Shown in pieces: positions 23,491-35,897 of a DNA stretch of 64,000 bases (positions are counted from its first letter, which is position 1; each line of letters starts with the position of its first letter). The notes below the pieces were generated by a model. That model was not told the DNA's origin. It worked only from the letters and a program-made list of their open reading frames with translations, and ran no database searches. A program made the position numbers and the translations under genes. Where the stretch lies: assembly GCA_032622095.1 (NCBI GenBank), contig CP136066.1:146535559-146599558 (forward strand), in the 5' to 3' direction. Source of the stretch: Siphonodentalium dalli. Lineage: Eukaryota > Mollusca > Scaphopoda > Gadilida > Siphonodentaliidae.

Positions 23491-24614
23491 AGGGTGCATT
23501 TACACTGATATAGAACTGTATACAGATATGTATGAAGTCACGTGTCGCTCATTACTGTGATCACAATATGATTACTAATAGTGAACGCGCGCTGATCAGT
23601 ACTCTGGTAATTGACAATTCACTACGAGACGTTTCAGTTTAGGCCAGACATAAAAATGGATCAACTATCAGCAGACAACAGCGATTTGGTATGTGCCGCA
23701 TGTATTTAAAGTGTATCCTTATACCACTTGATAATGGTTCGAAGAAAGAATGAAAATCGCATAGGAATACACAACAAATAACCGTGTATACAAATAGAGA
23801 GCACCCATATAGATTTAGATGGCGATTCCACCAATATTTAGGATTTCAGGTGATCATCTATATATCTATAGGTCTCCTGTTTGACACAATCTGGGCGGTG
23901 GTCATTTTGGATCTGTGTGGAATGGGTATCCACCCTACAACACCCTTTATTTGACCAAATTTGGTAAAAATTCCAACTGATGACAATTCCAATGGCAATG
24001 TTGACCCAATGTAGGACAATATTTTTTTCTTAAATTAACTAGCAGTTTTTGACTGGCCACGGGGAGGGACCAGGACACAATATTTCCAAGTGTTGGAAAT
24101 TTCCAACCTGACATCCGCCCCCATAAGGTTGGAAAACTTCCAGCTGATGGCCATTCCAGCCCAAACAAAATATAAAAAGTAGGAAATTATGCAAATATTG
24201 GTCAGAAAACAATACACCCCCCCCCCCAATATAATGTTTGAAAATCAAACTACAAGATCATTTTCAACCTATTGTTGGTTTGGAAATTACAACTAATGTT
24301 GTGTCAGGTATGAAATTTCCAACTGTTGAAAATTTTGACCAAAGTTGCCACGTCCCTGTCCGTGTTCAATATTCGAAATACACGGGTTGAAATGACAACG
24401 AACGCTAAAACACATTCGCCAAGTCCGAGCAACAATTAATCAAAATAGATTTGCCTGTCACAATGCTTCGGCGTTGACGGTGACGTATAGCGGACATGAA
24501 TTATCTCACACGAACTAATACCGTTTTCTTTCTGTGTGCATTTCTATATCAACCCGTTTACACTAGTCTGCGTGTAGATCTGTGTACAGTTCTATAGCAA
24601 TGTAAATGCACCCT
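23491..24614. mobile_element. 1.1-kb TIR element
   Basis: The left end AGGGTGCATTTACACTGATA and the reverse complement of the right end AGGGTGCATTTACATTGCTA continue as TIRs of about 48 bp with few mismatches (ATAGAACTGTATACAGAT at the left). No target duplication is clear. Its interior includes 23940-24360, a diverged relative of the 13617 element, and a short ATG frame at 23656 followed by GTATGT that could mimic a first exon. No transposase is seen. Confidence 0.6.
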
Positions 24615-24699
24615 AAAGAAGATGGCCATTGACTAAGGAGCGGTATATAATTTTTCGTGATTCTTTTGGTAAAATGTTTTTTAACTTTCTTCAAGCAGC

Positions 24700-25110
24700 A
24701 GAGGGGGTGGTTCAGCTTCCTTTGTATCATCGATATATGGTTTTTTTAAACGTTATGTTTTCATCCACGATAATACCTCGGAATTTGATGGACTGTTCTT
24801 GCATTTGATTTCCAACCCTAACTAATTATATGCCATTCATTTTAAGTGTAAAGTTTCTCCACTTTTCTTCGTTGCCTTTAGGGTGGACTAACGTGAATTT
24901 ACTTTTAGCTGTATTGATTGACAGTTTGTTACAACACCATTCAAATATGTGTTTCAATTCGGTTATTGTTTTGTTTTTATTTTTTTATCTTCGTGATTCA
25001 ACATATAGCCATTATTCTGATAAATTTCTGTTCGAGTGTGTTGACTGTTTCGAATTTCAAAACTCACCCATGCAAATTTTTAGCCTCTTTAAAAATATAT
25101 TCCTATAATC
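24700..25110 (-). pseudogene. LINE reverse transcriptase fragment
   Basis: The minus strand encodes broken pieces of the reverse transcriptase palm/thumb of a non-LTR retrotransposon, recognisable by CCNKLSINTAKSKF and, after a stop, QEQSIKFRGIIVDENIT. These match in order the equivalent part of the LINE at 35268-37605, so both belong to one family. Stops and frame breaks show it is dead. Its upstream part runs into the duplicated block shared with 31430. Confidence 0.7.
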
Positions 25111-25780
25111 AAAGCAGACTATGTGCTATTGCTTTACAACGTTGGTTTAAAGTTGGAGGACAAGTGCGATACCATTGTGCGTAACCTTCTCTCCCAGCTG
25201 CCTATATAACACTGGTAATAATTTGGGTTGTCAACACAAAAGGTATAACATATTGTATAACATATTTACAAGTGTACATATATCTTGTATATAGCTTGTA
25301 AATACTGTGCAGAAAGTTTGCTGTCTCACCACCCCAACAGTTTTTCAGAATCCAACTGCGCTGAGTGTTTAGCTGTCATAAATATGATACCTCAATGTGC
25401 ACGGTTTTACAATTTATATTTGAGGTGAACGTCTTAACTTAGTCGGATTTCCTTCGTGTGTTGTATCACGTAAGTAATTTTGTACAGTTTTAAAGATATA
25501 TGTGGGAATCAAGAGAGCGTAGAGACATACATCATGAGAACAAATAAGATTCCCATGATGCTATCACTTGTATGTGTAACGAACTGCTCTGAATTCCGGC
25601 TGCGTTATGCGGCAGCATGATATCCCAGACTATATTTGTAGTACTGAATGCCTTCCGATTATGTTTATTTTGTATGTTATTGACTTGTAATTCATCCTGT
25701 ATATACATGCAACGGTTCCAAACGAAGGACGCTGCGATATTCAGTACACACCCTTTTTCGGGTTGGTTCTGTTTACTATG
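25010..25780 (+). repeat. Segmental duplication, flank block, copy 1
   Basis: Matches 31430-31715 plus 32790-33300 in order. The matched copy is interrupted by the Helitron cluster. Shared landmarks include AGTTTGCTGTCTCACCACCC-like and GGTGAACGTCTTAACTTAGT sequences. Confidence 0.75.
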
Positions 25781-26789
25781 TTCTTGTTCTTATGGAATAT
25801 ATATATAGCACACTACATATGTTAATTATGAACACTCGTTGCTGTCTGTGTTTGTTTACTTACTTTGTGTTGGACGCAACCGGGTAACAACAATTGCGTG
25901 GTAAAATTCAAGTTGTTTGCGAACAAACTGCGAAATATGTCTCCACTGACAGGTCAAATTTCTTTCAGGTTTCGCGAGGTGTGTCACCGAAGGCTGCAGT
26001 ATCGATCGAGTCTGCTCTACATTATAAAATAATTCCGACTAACCAACCAGGAAGCGGGGTGTAAGCGTTATTAATAACTCATATTATTTAACATAGTTTT
26101 ATCAATTTCCAATGACATACACATGTGTGTACATGTTCGACATGTGTGGACATAACCACCGGATAATATCGAAGGATCACTGATCGAAGTTTATCCCTGG
26201 GCAGGTAACATCGGCAGTCTAATCATCGTTTCTTCTGTTCTCGGATATTTTGACACCAGGGCGTGAACGCATTATATTTTTTTCAGGTAACGGACAAAAA
26301 CAACATAAAACAACATAAATATTGTACAACCACGTTTTCAATAATCTAACAGACATAAATACTCAATACTGATTCATCTGTTCAGACATTCTGTAGTTTT
26401 ATGGTGATTTTTCCTAAAACAAAATAGTTCTGCAAATGGCTGCCAAAAAAAACAAACAAACAACACAAAATATGCAATGGAAATTGTATGATTTATTTTT
26501 TCGCAGACAGTCATGACTTCATATGCTAGACTGGGCGCATACCCCAGTTGGATTCATTGATTCATAGTCTTGCTAATGCATAGTGTTTTTTTTATTTCCT
26601 GTAAAACTGCCTATCGATCTAAATGAACAAATGGTTGTGTTTTTTTCCAAAACAATTTGTTTACGTAATTATAACATATATCTCATATTGAGTGTAAACG
26701 TTATAATACGTTTGCATACATTGTTATAAAGGATAATGATTTTCCCTTCAAATTTATTGTTTGAAATTGTGATTTTTTTTTCGAACATG

Positions 26790-27125
26790 CCTACTTAAAC
26801 AAAATGTGGGTTTCCATTGTATGGATTTAGCAAAATTTGCCTGCATGTGATCCAGAACCAGCGTGATGAAATAGCATATTTAAGTTCATACTACTCAATA
26901 AATATATTTCCATATTCCATGCATTTCTCATAATCAATTAGATTTACATGTTTAACACACAGTAAAGGAATTTCCCAAAACATGGTGTAGAAGTGGTATA
27001 TTAATCCTGAGTATTGACTCTTTTCTAAACAAAATGCCACTTTGGGGCGTTTTTGTCCAATTTTAAAGGTTTTTGGTGTACAAAATAGTAAAAACAATGT
27101 TCGTTAATGTGTAAAATCATTTCCA
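26790..27125. repeat. Partial copy of the 8140-10602 foldback arm
   Basis: Shares GTGATGAAATA.CATATTT, a TTCTCATAA block, TATTGACTCTTTTC and GCGTTTTTGTCCA with the arms of the foldback at 8140-10602. This shows that the arm sequence is a dispersed family. Confidence 0.65.
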
Positions 27126-28269
27126 AATTCACGAATGGGGCACCGCTTGATGTGGCGCGGAGGTGACTCATTGTTTACTAAGCTGCAAGGCCGAGTTCAG
27201 TCCACTCTCTACGCTAATCTGACCGCTGCCATCATGTATGATTGTCATAATAAAATATACTATTTTTATTTAATTATTTTGTCAGTTACAATTAATTCTG
27301 GCTTGATCTAGCCAATTTCCAAATGAATATGGACAGATCGGCTTCTCTGAATAATGCAGAATAAATTATAACCGACAAAAGTCTTAAATAAATAGGATTG
27401 CAGTTTCATTGTTTACAATCTCGATGAACTATTTGTTTCTCACAGCTGGACACTTTTTAGTTAGAAATGATGCCACAAATCTGTACGTGTATAGTAAACT
27501 GGACATCCTTAAGAAGACGCTCCATTAATACGAGAGATATTTTTCAACTATGTATCAAAGTGTTTTTTAAACCTAGATGTTTTTAGGTATATCGATAGAG
27601 AGTTTGAAAGGAAATATTTGCAAAGTCCACCCAGAATTGTCTAGAATATGAACCCAACTAGGGTATGCGATCAGTCTACTATCTAAAATCATGACTGTCT
27701 GCGTGAAAATAAATCAAACATTTTTCATTGCATATTTTATTTTTTGGCAGCCATTTGCAGAACTATTTGTTTGAGGAAAAATCACCATAAAGCTACATGT
27801 CTGAAAAGATGAATCAGTATTGAGTGTTTATGTCTGCCAGATTATTGAAAACGTGGTTGAATAATATTTATGTTTTAATGCTGTTTTGGTCCTTCGCACG
27901 ATAAAAATAGCTGTGCATATTAATGGCTGTAAAAAGAAAATATGGAATGAGAAATTTTTGACTTAATTTCTCGCAGACAGTCATGATTTCAGATGGTAGA
28001 TTGAACACATACCCTAGTTGTGTTCATATTCTAGATAATGCAGTGTGTTTCTTCCAAAATAGTTCCTGATGATCTCTCTATCGACCTAACTAAAATGATT
28101 TTTGAACCCTTTTTTACACAATTTTAACATTTCTCTCATATTGTGAGGGTGAACATGTGTTGTTATATTTCCATAGCATGCATTGGTTAGATATGATAAT
28201 GATTTTCCCCTTCAAATTGATAGTATGAGATTGAGATTTTTTTAAATTCACGAATGTGGCTCTCCTTAA

Positions 28270-28476
28270 CCCTTTCTATAATGAATGGATTATCACACCC
28301 AGTTACAAAAGTATACATTGGAATTGTCGATATTTCATTTGGAGGGGTGCTCAGGTAATAGAAATACGAGACTGAAAAACAGATAATACAAGTCCAGAAA
28401 GATGGTCGTTCTGTTGAAATCATCTGAGCATGTCCTGGGGGAACTACTCGTTAATGAGAATTTTGTATATAAGTGG
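28270..28476. mobile_element. TTAA-type MITE
   Basis: TTAA at 28266-28269, then CCTTTCTATAATGAATGG. The right end is followed by TTGA. Paralogue of 19443-19649; the insertion therefore predates the duplication. Confidence 0.55.
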
Positions 28477-30099
28477 TTGACTCTAGTTACTGATGGATTT
28501 CAAAGGAAGATATTTCATACGTCATAATTATAGATGACATATATTTTTGAATAGAAAAATTCATTAAATAAAACCGTGGCCGAATCCTTATGAAAATCAC
28601 ACAAAATATATAGAAAACTAAAATTGTGATCTAGAATATTCACTGGTCTATTGGTTCAACTAGATTCGTCTCGTGAAGAACACTGCCTTTCTTTGGAAAC
28701 CACGAAGTGTCGTTTTGAAGGAAATCTAATCGTCTAAAATTGCTCTTTAAATGAAAACTTTTCTCGCAAATTAAACCAGTAATTTCACTGAATAAGTGCC
28801 ATAGCTTTTCAATATATCCACAAATATTATGTTTGACATGACCATCATTATAGAAATAATCAAACTCTGTGCCAGCTGAAAGGAACTAAAGGCATTCGCA
28901 GTGTGTAACTGTTAAAAATATAAATCTCTGTAAAACATCACAACTAAGAAAAATATGGAGAAATAGATAAACTTTGGTCTTATATTCATTATTGTTAGTT
29001 ATCAAATAACGAAATCATTTCGCGCGTAGAAATCACTGTCATGCAAACAAAACTATTACAGTGATTTGTCAACAAAAATCGCTAAACGTGCAGTGAGTTC
29101 ACATATTTTAGTCTGAACATAATTTTCTGAATATTTGTCTACAATGTTTACCGTCAAGTTTTCATTAACATTTGGTATCTAAATTAACTATATATTTGGA
29201 CTTTTAGCGGTAATTTTATGACATCACCGATTTAGATGACAATTTCCCAGAAAAAAGCTACCATAAGACAAAAGTTGACAAATAGTTTTTGTATATATCA
29301 CGTGATCCCTGGTGATAAAAATAGGAATTATCAACAACAAAAAAACGAATGTGCTCAAAAGTGTTAAATAATTGAATTTCTAAATAACTTTTGATTTTAC
29401 ACAAGGCTAAATTCCTGATTATGCAAAAGATTGCTAACCTTAGATTCTATATACAAAAATAAAAACAATTTAAGAAATTTGTATAGAATTATTTCTTTAG
29501 AAAGTAGGGATTTCGCTGTACCCCAGATATAGTTTTAGTGCCGCATGCGGGTTCCTCATTGCCTTGAAGAATTAATGTTCTTCAACATCTATAATTTATA
29601 CAGGTATATAGATCGGTACACGATTGGTACTCCTAATTTATTGTTATGGCTGTTGTATTGTTACATATTCTTTCTCAGAAAACAAAAATATGTCGAAACC
29701 TCATTTCCGTTTTAGTCCGATTGGTGACTGTAAAGTATTAAAAATATTTTAAAACAATATTTTAAGGCTAATTATACTATAATTATATGAAAATTTAATA
29801 TGTAATACTTCTTTGTGTTGTTTTTAAACTTTCTGAGAAAGTTACAGTTAGAAAATTTATAAGATATGAATATATGCAAGCCCTTTTTATCAAAATTCTT
29901 CAGTATCAGTGTATGGTCCGATGGGTGCATTTGCTGTCTTAGGAAATCTATGGACTATAGATTACAAATGACATTTTTCTGTATGTTTCTTGTAAATGAC
30001 AAGCCACCGAATTGTGCTGATCATTCACATCGTCCTTGAAAATTACCAAGAATATCTAAATATTGACAAAATAGGTTGTCGATGTGTTGGTACACACAA

Positions 30100-30266
30100 C
30101 CCTTGCTATACTTAATACTCATTGGCGAGTAGTTATCCCTTATAGGAAATGTTCAGATAATAAATTCAACAAAACAAGTTGTCATGAGTTGTTTGTCATC
30201 TGCTTATTTTTTTCTGGAATTTCCCTCCAAATGATTAATATACCAGTCCAATGTATACACGAAGGG
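30100..30266. mobile_element. TTAA-type MITE
   Basis: Left end CCCTTGCTATACTTAATACT and right end ending GAAGGG directly before TTAA at 30267. The left flank is ACAA rather than TTAA, probably mutated. The 167-codon frame at 30084-30587 overlaps it and is not a recognised protein. Confidence 0.55.
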
Positions 30267-30611
30267 TTAAAGGCACGACCGGCGTTCGTTGCAGAAATAT
30301 TGATATGTGTTCAAATCGCCATCAACAAAAGGAACACCAAAATAATACAGTTCCGCTCATATGTCAAACATAATCAGCGCGTAAATAGTATATTGTCGTC
30401 AAGGCGTACGATGGTGTACGTAAACAAGAGACTGCTCGTGTTACATATGTTGTGTTTCTGTTTACATATCACAACGCAATTCTATTGGTTAATCACAACA
30501 AAATTATATAAACGCTCTTTAAAATACTTCTTCAAATATTTCCGTTATTTCGTCAAAAACACTTCTTCAAATATCTCCGTTATTTAATTAATAAAACTAT
30601 TTTCTTATTTT

Positions 30612-30697
30612 AGGATCACATATCAAAATGAGAGGATATGGTGATGCCCTTTTCATGCATGGGATCGCCATATCCCCTCATTTTGATATATGGTCCT
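30612..30697. repeat. 86-bp hairpin
   Basis: AGGATCACATATCAAAATGA with following GGATATGG pairs with CCATATCC and TCATTTTGATATATGGTCCT, giving arms of about 37 bp around a short loop. Just upstream, the phrase CTTCTTCAAATAT.TCCGTT occurs twice. Confidence 0.8.
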
Positions 30698-31086
30698 GCC
30701 TTCGTTGAGCCACGAGTGACTCATGAGACGAGGATAACATATTGATACCCTATCCTACGGAGTTTCACATATTGTTTTATATCTACACCCGTGCGCATGG
30801 CCTGCACAGGGATACCAGTTCCTCAAGGCTGTAAATTTAAAAGCCTTGATGGCAATTAGTTCTATGTATATTAGGCCTAAACTGGACACTAAACTAATAA
30901 TAGATTTCAAAGGGAGATAATCCGTACCTCGGACTTAGGTCACATGTATTTGAACAGAACAAATATTTTTAAAACCTAAATTAAATCAAAATGTAATAGA
31001 ATCCTCACCAAAACCACACAAGCAGAACGCTAATAATATAATCTGGTACACTCACTAGTTTATTAAAGTACAACTTCGTTTAAACG

Positions 31087-31328
31087 TCTTTCTTCACTGA
31101 ATACTTATTGTTCAGTTTTTTTTCAGATATCAAGTTCAACAAACGGTCATAAGCCATCTGTTGAGCTTAAAATATTCTGATAATTTCTCACCGATGAATA
31201 GGACTCCTTCTGCACTTGTATTATCTTTTGTCCTTTCATATTTCCACAACATCCCTCCATGTGACTAATGGCCCATTCCAGCGTATACTTGTATAACTGA
31301 ATGGGAGATCCATTTAGAGGAGAAAGGG
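31087..31328. mobile_element. TTAA-type MITE, diverged
   Basis: The right end AGAAAGGG lies directly before TTAA at 31329. The left end near CTTTCTTCACTGAATACTTA is a diverged family terminus. Internal CATTCCAGCGTATACTTGTA matches family interiors. Confidence 0.4.
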
Positions 31329-31720
31329 TTAATTACATGTAGGATTAAGGCAGCTACGTACCCACCCATCTCAGTCAACTGGCCCCAATACAATTATCCG
31401 ATGTCGATTCGCTGCTCTTCGAGATTCAGCATATAGCCATTATTCTGACAAATTTCTTTTCGAGCGTGTTGACGGTTTCGAATCTCAAAACTCATCCCAT
31501 GCAAACTTTTAGCCTATTTAAAAACAAATAACTTCCTATAATCAAAGCAGACCATATGCTATTATTTCACAAAGTTGGTTTAAACTTGGAGGACAAGTGC
31601 GATCCACTTATGCATAACCTCCTCTACCAAATGCCTTTATAACACTGATAATAATTTGGGTTGTCAACACAAAAGGTATAACATAATGTATAACATATTT
31701 ACAGTGTACATATATCATCA

Positions 31721-32125
31721 TCTACTATATATTTTGGGACTTCTGTTTGTTTGTTTGTTAGCTATGGCCGGGAAAACTGCCGGACGGATTGAGCCCAAAC
31801 TTCCTATAAAATCCCAGATGGAGTGTAATCGCACCGCTTCTGAGAACGTCAGAGCACTCATTCTCCAATCCCCCGCCACCGCAATGGGAATTCATTGGTT
31901 ATCGCGTGATAGTTAAAGAGCGTTCGTATCCGCAGTGTCGTTGATAAAGAGCGTGTATGTGTCCAGACATGAGCGTACGTGTTGTGTCTGTGTACAGACA
32001 TGAGTGTGTTATGTGATTCTTATATATGTGTTCGTACTTATGGGTTCCTGGGAATTGGGAGATTATCATCGGGTCAGTTTTCCGTCCGAGGTGACATTCA
32101 CCTTGAAACGGGTACACACAAATGA
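31721..32125 (+). mobile_element. Helitron 5' part
   Basis: Begins TCTACTATATATTTTGGGAC directly after an A, as expected for a Helitron inserted between A and T. It continues through GCTATGGCCGGGAAAACTGC, which the two following copies share. Its own 3' terminus is not seen. The later part of this segment is not shared with the other copies and may be captured or unrelated DNA. The frame at 31656-31916 is not a recognised protein. Confidence 0.6.
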
Positions 32126-32337
32126 TCTAATATATATTTTGGGACTTCTGGTTGTTTGTTTGTCTGTTAGCTATGGCCGGGAAAACTGATGGACGGATTT
32201 CGACGAAATTTGATACCTACGTGTGATTTTGTCCGGGGAGTGTTTTGGACGGGTCAAATAGTGACTCCGACCTGACCTTAACATTCAAAATTGTCAATTC
32301 AAGGTCAAAGCCCGGACGAAGTCGGGTCACCTGCTAG
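32126..32337 (+). mobile_element. Complete 212-bp non-autonomous Helitron
   Basis: The 5' terminus is TCTAATATATATTTTGGGAC and the 3' terminus is CTAG. Upstream of it lies the hairpin CCCGGACGAAGTCGGG at 32311-32326, 7 bp before CTAG. This TC start, short terminal hairpin and CTRR end are the hallmarks of canonical Helitrons. No Rep/helicase sequence is present, so movement would need a partner. Confidence 0.75.
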
Positions 32338-32783
32338 TCTAATATATATTTTGGGACTTATGTCTGTTTGTTTGTCTGTTAGCAATGGCCGGGAAAACTG
32401 CCGGACGGATTTCGACGAAATTTGAAACCTAGAGGTATTTTTGTCCGGGGTGTGTTTTGGACGGGTCAAATCGTGACTCCGACCTAACCTTGACCTTCAA
32501 AATGGTCAATTTAAGGTCAAATCGCCCCTTTCGACAGGATTTCGACGAAATTTGATACCTAGGTGTATGTTTGTCAGGGGAGTGTTTTAGACGGGTCAAA
32601 TTGTGACCCTGACCATCACATTCAAAATAGTCAATTCAAGGTAAAATCGCGCCTTTCGACGGGTAAAAAAATTATAAAATACCAAAACAAAATCTAATGC
32701 TGCCAGACAACCCATGCCTGTCGGTCCCAAGCCCGGATGAAAGCAGAGGGGAAAAAGCTGGACAAAGTCGGTCACCCTGCTAG
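32338..32783 (+). mobile_element. 446-bp non-autonomous Helitron, head-to-tail with the previous copy
   Basis: Starts TCTAATATATATTTTGGGAC at the base after the previous CTAG and ends CTAG followed by T at 32784. The subterminal hairpin region is altered. GACGGGTCAAATCGTGAC and GTCAATTTAAGGTCAAAT show a longer version of the same internal sequence as copy 2. Confidence 0.75.
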
Positions 32784-33329
32784 TTGTATATAATTTGTAA
32801 TAATTTGCTTAAAGTTTGTTATCTCACCACCCAATTAGTTCTTCAGAATCGAACTACGCTTAGTGTTTAGCTGTCACAAATGTGATACATCAATGTGCAT
32901 GGTTTTACAGTTTATATTTTGGGGTGAACGTCTTAACTTAGTCGAATTCCCTTCGTGTTTTGTATCACGTAAGTAATTTTGTACAACTTTAAAGATATAT
33001 GTGTGAATCAAGAGAGCTTAGCCTTTGTGAAAACAAACAAACGTTTAATGGTGTAGAGAAAATACATTATAAGAACAAAAAGAGATTCCCATGATGCTAT
33101 CACTGCTCTGAACTGCTCTGAATTCCGGCTGCGTTATGCAGTATCGAATGCCTTCCGATAATGATTATTTTGACTTGTTATTATCCTGTATGTACGCGCA
33201 ATGATTCCACACGAAGGACGCTGCTATATTCAGAGTGCACAGCCTTGAAATAGGAATTGTCCTGTTTCGGGTTAGTGCAGTTGAATATGTCCCATCCTTA
33301 ACTAAAATTCTGTTATAAATCTCGAATTC

Positions 33330-33781
33330 TCCAAAAACATTATTTCAAACCTGAATTATACCCATCCCTCTGTTGTCGGAGACGGCGCATGTCCCAAAGA
33401 GAAGACTTCGTGTAAGCCCTCGGGCTTGTTGTCGGATCTTCGTTTCCATATATTAAGACTTCTATGTTGCTTATATGTGTCATCTGTATATTATGTTATT
33501 TGTTTGGATTTGGAAATAAACATATATGTACACTAAAAATAACTTCGTTTTTTTTCACAATCTGTAAGAATCGGTCCCCAAATAATAATGTGCTAACTGA
33601 ATGTATATTGAAACGAAGACGATTATTGCGGGGTCTAATTCTTTCTTGCAAGAAAAGATGGCATTCAAAAAAATAGTGGAAATCATTTTCTACAGAGTGT
33701 CCAGACCTACATGTGGCAACTTTTACTTTAGAGGTTTATCTGCTTGTAAATTACTGCATTCAGATCTAAGTGTACTAGATT
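33330..33781 (-). pseudogene. LINE C-terminal Cys/His motif and 3' UTR
   Basis: The minus strand reads ATCRSGHSVENDFHYFFEC followed by HLFLQER, the C-x-C/S-G...H-x4-C signature near the C-terminus of many APE-type LINE proteins. Then comes LLFGD and a hydrophobic tail before stops. One expected cysteine reads as serine and several stops are present. It is the continuation of 34469-35267, cut off by the TIR element at 33782-34465. Confidence 0.65.
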
Positions 33782-34465
33782 GGCTGCGGACACACGTACC
33801 ACAGTAGCGATGGCATAGTAGGTGTGACAATTAATTATGGTGGAGTTTGGTGACAATTGGTCCGTCATAATTCTGTGCCATAGCTATCCATGTCGCCCGC
33901 TGATTTTCCGCACCATGAGTCGACTGGACCAATTAACCATTGATTTTCACAAAGGTTGATCTCTATTCATTACGTTTTGCTAAATGGTATTCACGACGAT
34001 ATATATAATTGCACGATAGATCGTCCAGAATTGTGTTTGACCGCATATATATGCATGGCCTGGTGATAATTGCTCGTTGACTCACATATCATTATTGTGG
34101 TACGTTTTTTATGTGATCTCAATGCATGCATGTTTATCTACTTATATTAATTCCATTAGTAGGAACAATCATGGCTGTTGAGATGGGTTATTCATTAAGT
34201 TACCAAGTGGACGTGTGTCTTAGCATGCAAAATATAACACTGCGTGTTGAGTAAAGATCAACATCGACAAGGCAATCGGGTAGATACATCCTTGAGAGAT
34301 TTACCGTCTCTGGTAGAGCTTGGTAGACTCATTGTGCGAATGTGCAGAGGGCGACATGACTTGCTATGACATATTAATTGTGACAACTAATTGTCACCAA
34401 ACTGCACCATAATTAATTGTCACACCTACTGTGCCATCGCTACTGTGGTACGTGTGTCCGCAGCC
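33782..34465. mobile_element. 684-bp TIR element with 3-bp target duplication (copy 1)
   Basis: Both ends read GGCTGCGGACACACGTACC inward and the TIRs match for about 80 bp. It is flanked by ATT on both sides (33779-33781 and 34466-34468). A second copy at 46209-46855 has its middle in the opposite orientation and is flanked by AAT. The 3-bp A/T-rich duplication and GG-starting TIR suit PIF/Harbinger-like MITEs; that assignment is inference. No transposase is present. It disrupts the C-terminus of the CR1-like LINE. Confidence 0.85.
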
Positions 34466-34468
34466 ATT

Positions 34469-35267
34469 GTCTAATATCCGTTTACCATATGCAAAATATA
34501 TTGGTGGTTTTAATGGCTTAGTTATCAGAGACTATTTGAACATATCGAGTGGAATGTTTCCTTTTTTTCATCCAATTTGTTCCAATCCAAGACACATGTG
34601 GGCAGGAAAGTGCTATCTGCGTAACGATTTAAATTCGATGCATTTCTCAGTTCGTAGTTACATTTATCATTAACTTTTGATAGAAAAAGCTGAGTTAAGT
34701 AGGCGGGGGCTTTGCCATTTACAATGTTGTAAAATACACTCATGCATTCGTTTGTCAGACCGCCTACTTTCCAGCTTCTCCCATACGGGTTCATTGAGTA
34801 ACCGATCAGGAAAGACAGATTTTGTACATCCTGTAACTATACGTGCGGCTTCGATCTGTATATCTTGTAGTCTTTTTAGTCATGTGCTCCAAACCACACA
34901 CAAATAGCATATTCCATTAATGGACGAATATGCGAATGCATAATGTTTCGAGCGTATGGCGGTTTAGAAGACATTTCAGTTTTCTCATTTGGGAAATTCT
35001 AGTATAGGCCTTAATACATATATTTTCGATGTATATGTTCCATGATAGAACTTCTGAAATTTCAATACCCAGGTTTTTCATTTTTCGGATAATCACGGGT
35101 AGCTCCATTGAAAACTATGTTTGGTTTTATAATATTATGTATACTTGTGAAGAGAAGTAAGTTTGTTTGCCACTATTGAATTTAACTATCCACTTATCAG
35201 CCCGTTCGCAGATTTTCCGCATGTTGTTATTTATCGACGATTCTAGAGTTTGCAGATCAGAGTTAGT
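34469..35267 (-). pseudogene. LINE reverse transcriptase thumb and C-terminal region
   Basis: Pieces read on the minus strand: RKICERADKWIVKFNSGK (near 35200), LGIEISEVLSWNIYIENIC (near 35040), RISQMRKLKCLLNRHTLETL (near 34960), and GKAPAYLTQLF and FLPTCVLDWNKL (34794-34525). These are the usual post-catalytic landmarks of CR1/L2-type elements, in order. Frames change repeatedly and stops occur. The upstream catalytic part lies beyond the inserted LINE, at 37606-38110. Confidence 0.7.
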
Positions 35268-35897
35268 GTTGATTGATTGATTGTTTATTTGTATAATATT
35301 TACAAGCGTATGAAAATGGTGATAATAAACAAACAAAACTGATATTATACAGGAGCGACATGCCCCAGATGGGTCGCCTTCCTGTCGCCCCCACGTATAC
35401 AAACATGAAGTGGCAACTGATGAAGTGAAATGACAATGGAAAAAATAGAATGTAGTTCATAATAGACAAATAAGGTATCCAAACCACTTATGCAATGTAC
35501 CTGATACAATGTGTTGATACATATGTATTATAGATATGTCACTAATGATGGGGGTGTGGTCGGGGCTGTTTCGAATATTTACAAAATAATGCTTCCGATT
35601 ATCAAATTCATTGAAAGATCGTTGTTGCTAACGTTGATATTTTGTTTCAGGCTATCGAGCAATTCATATATCGTCATGTAGGAAGCAGTTTCTCGTTTCG
35701 TCCCGCCAAAATGTTCAGGTGAACATACCAGGCTGTATTGCAATCATTACAATGATGGGAAAAATAGGGGTTTATGCTTATTTAGCCACTTTGCAATCTT
35801 GACAAAATGAGTTGTTGCATTTAACTTTTGTCGCGTATTGTGCAAATTATTTATTTTTCAATTTAAAAAAAATAAATTTCGAAAACTTATATATTTT

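Larger units (their letters stand above)
25900..30180 (+). repeat. Segmental duplication, copy B
   Basis: Matches copy A (13250-22640) in order, lacking the insertion at 13617-16595. The site ACCAGGGCGTGAACGC near 26262 is the uninterrupted target. Copy B has its own block 26290-27130 assembled from foldback-repeat pieces, one of them inverted. Short frames inside, such as 26891-27097 and 28187-28423, are not supported as genes. Confidence 0.75.
31430..33300 (+). repeat. Segmental duplication, flank block, copy 2
   Basis: Collinear with 25010-25780 apart from the 1.06-kb insertion 31721-32783. The paralogue reads CATATATCTTGTATATAGC where this copy has CATATATCATCA, the insertion, then TTGTATATAA, locating the insertion point. 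Confidence 0.75.

Noticed and set aside
30084-30587. 167-codon + strand frame
   Set aside because: Starts inside a TTAA-type MITE, shows no domain or signal, and its composition follows the local base content.
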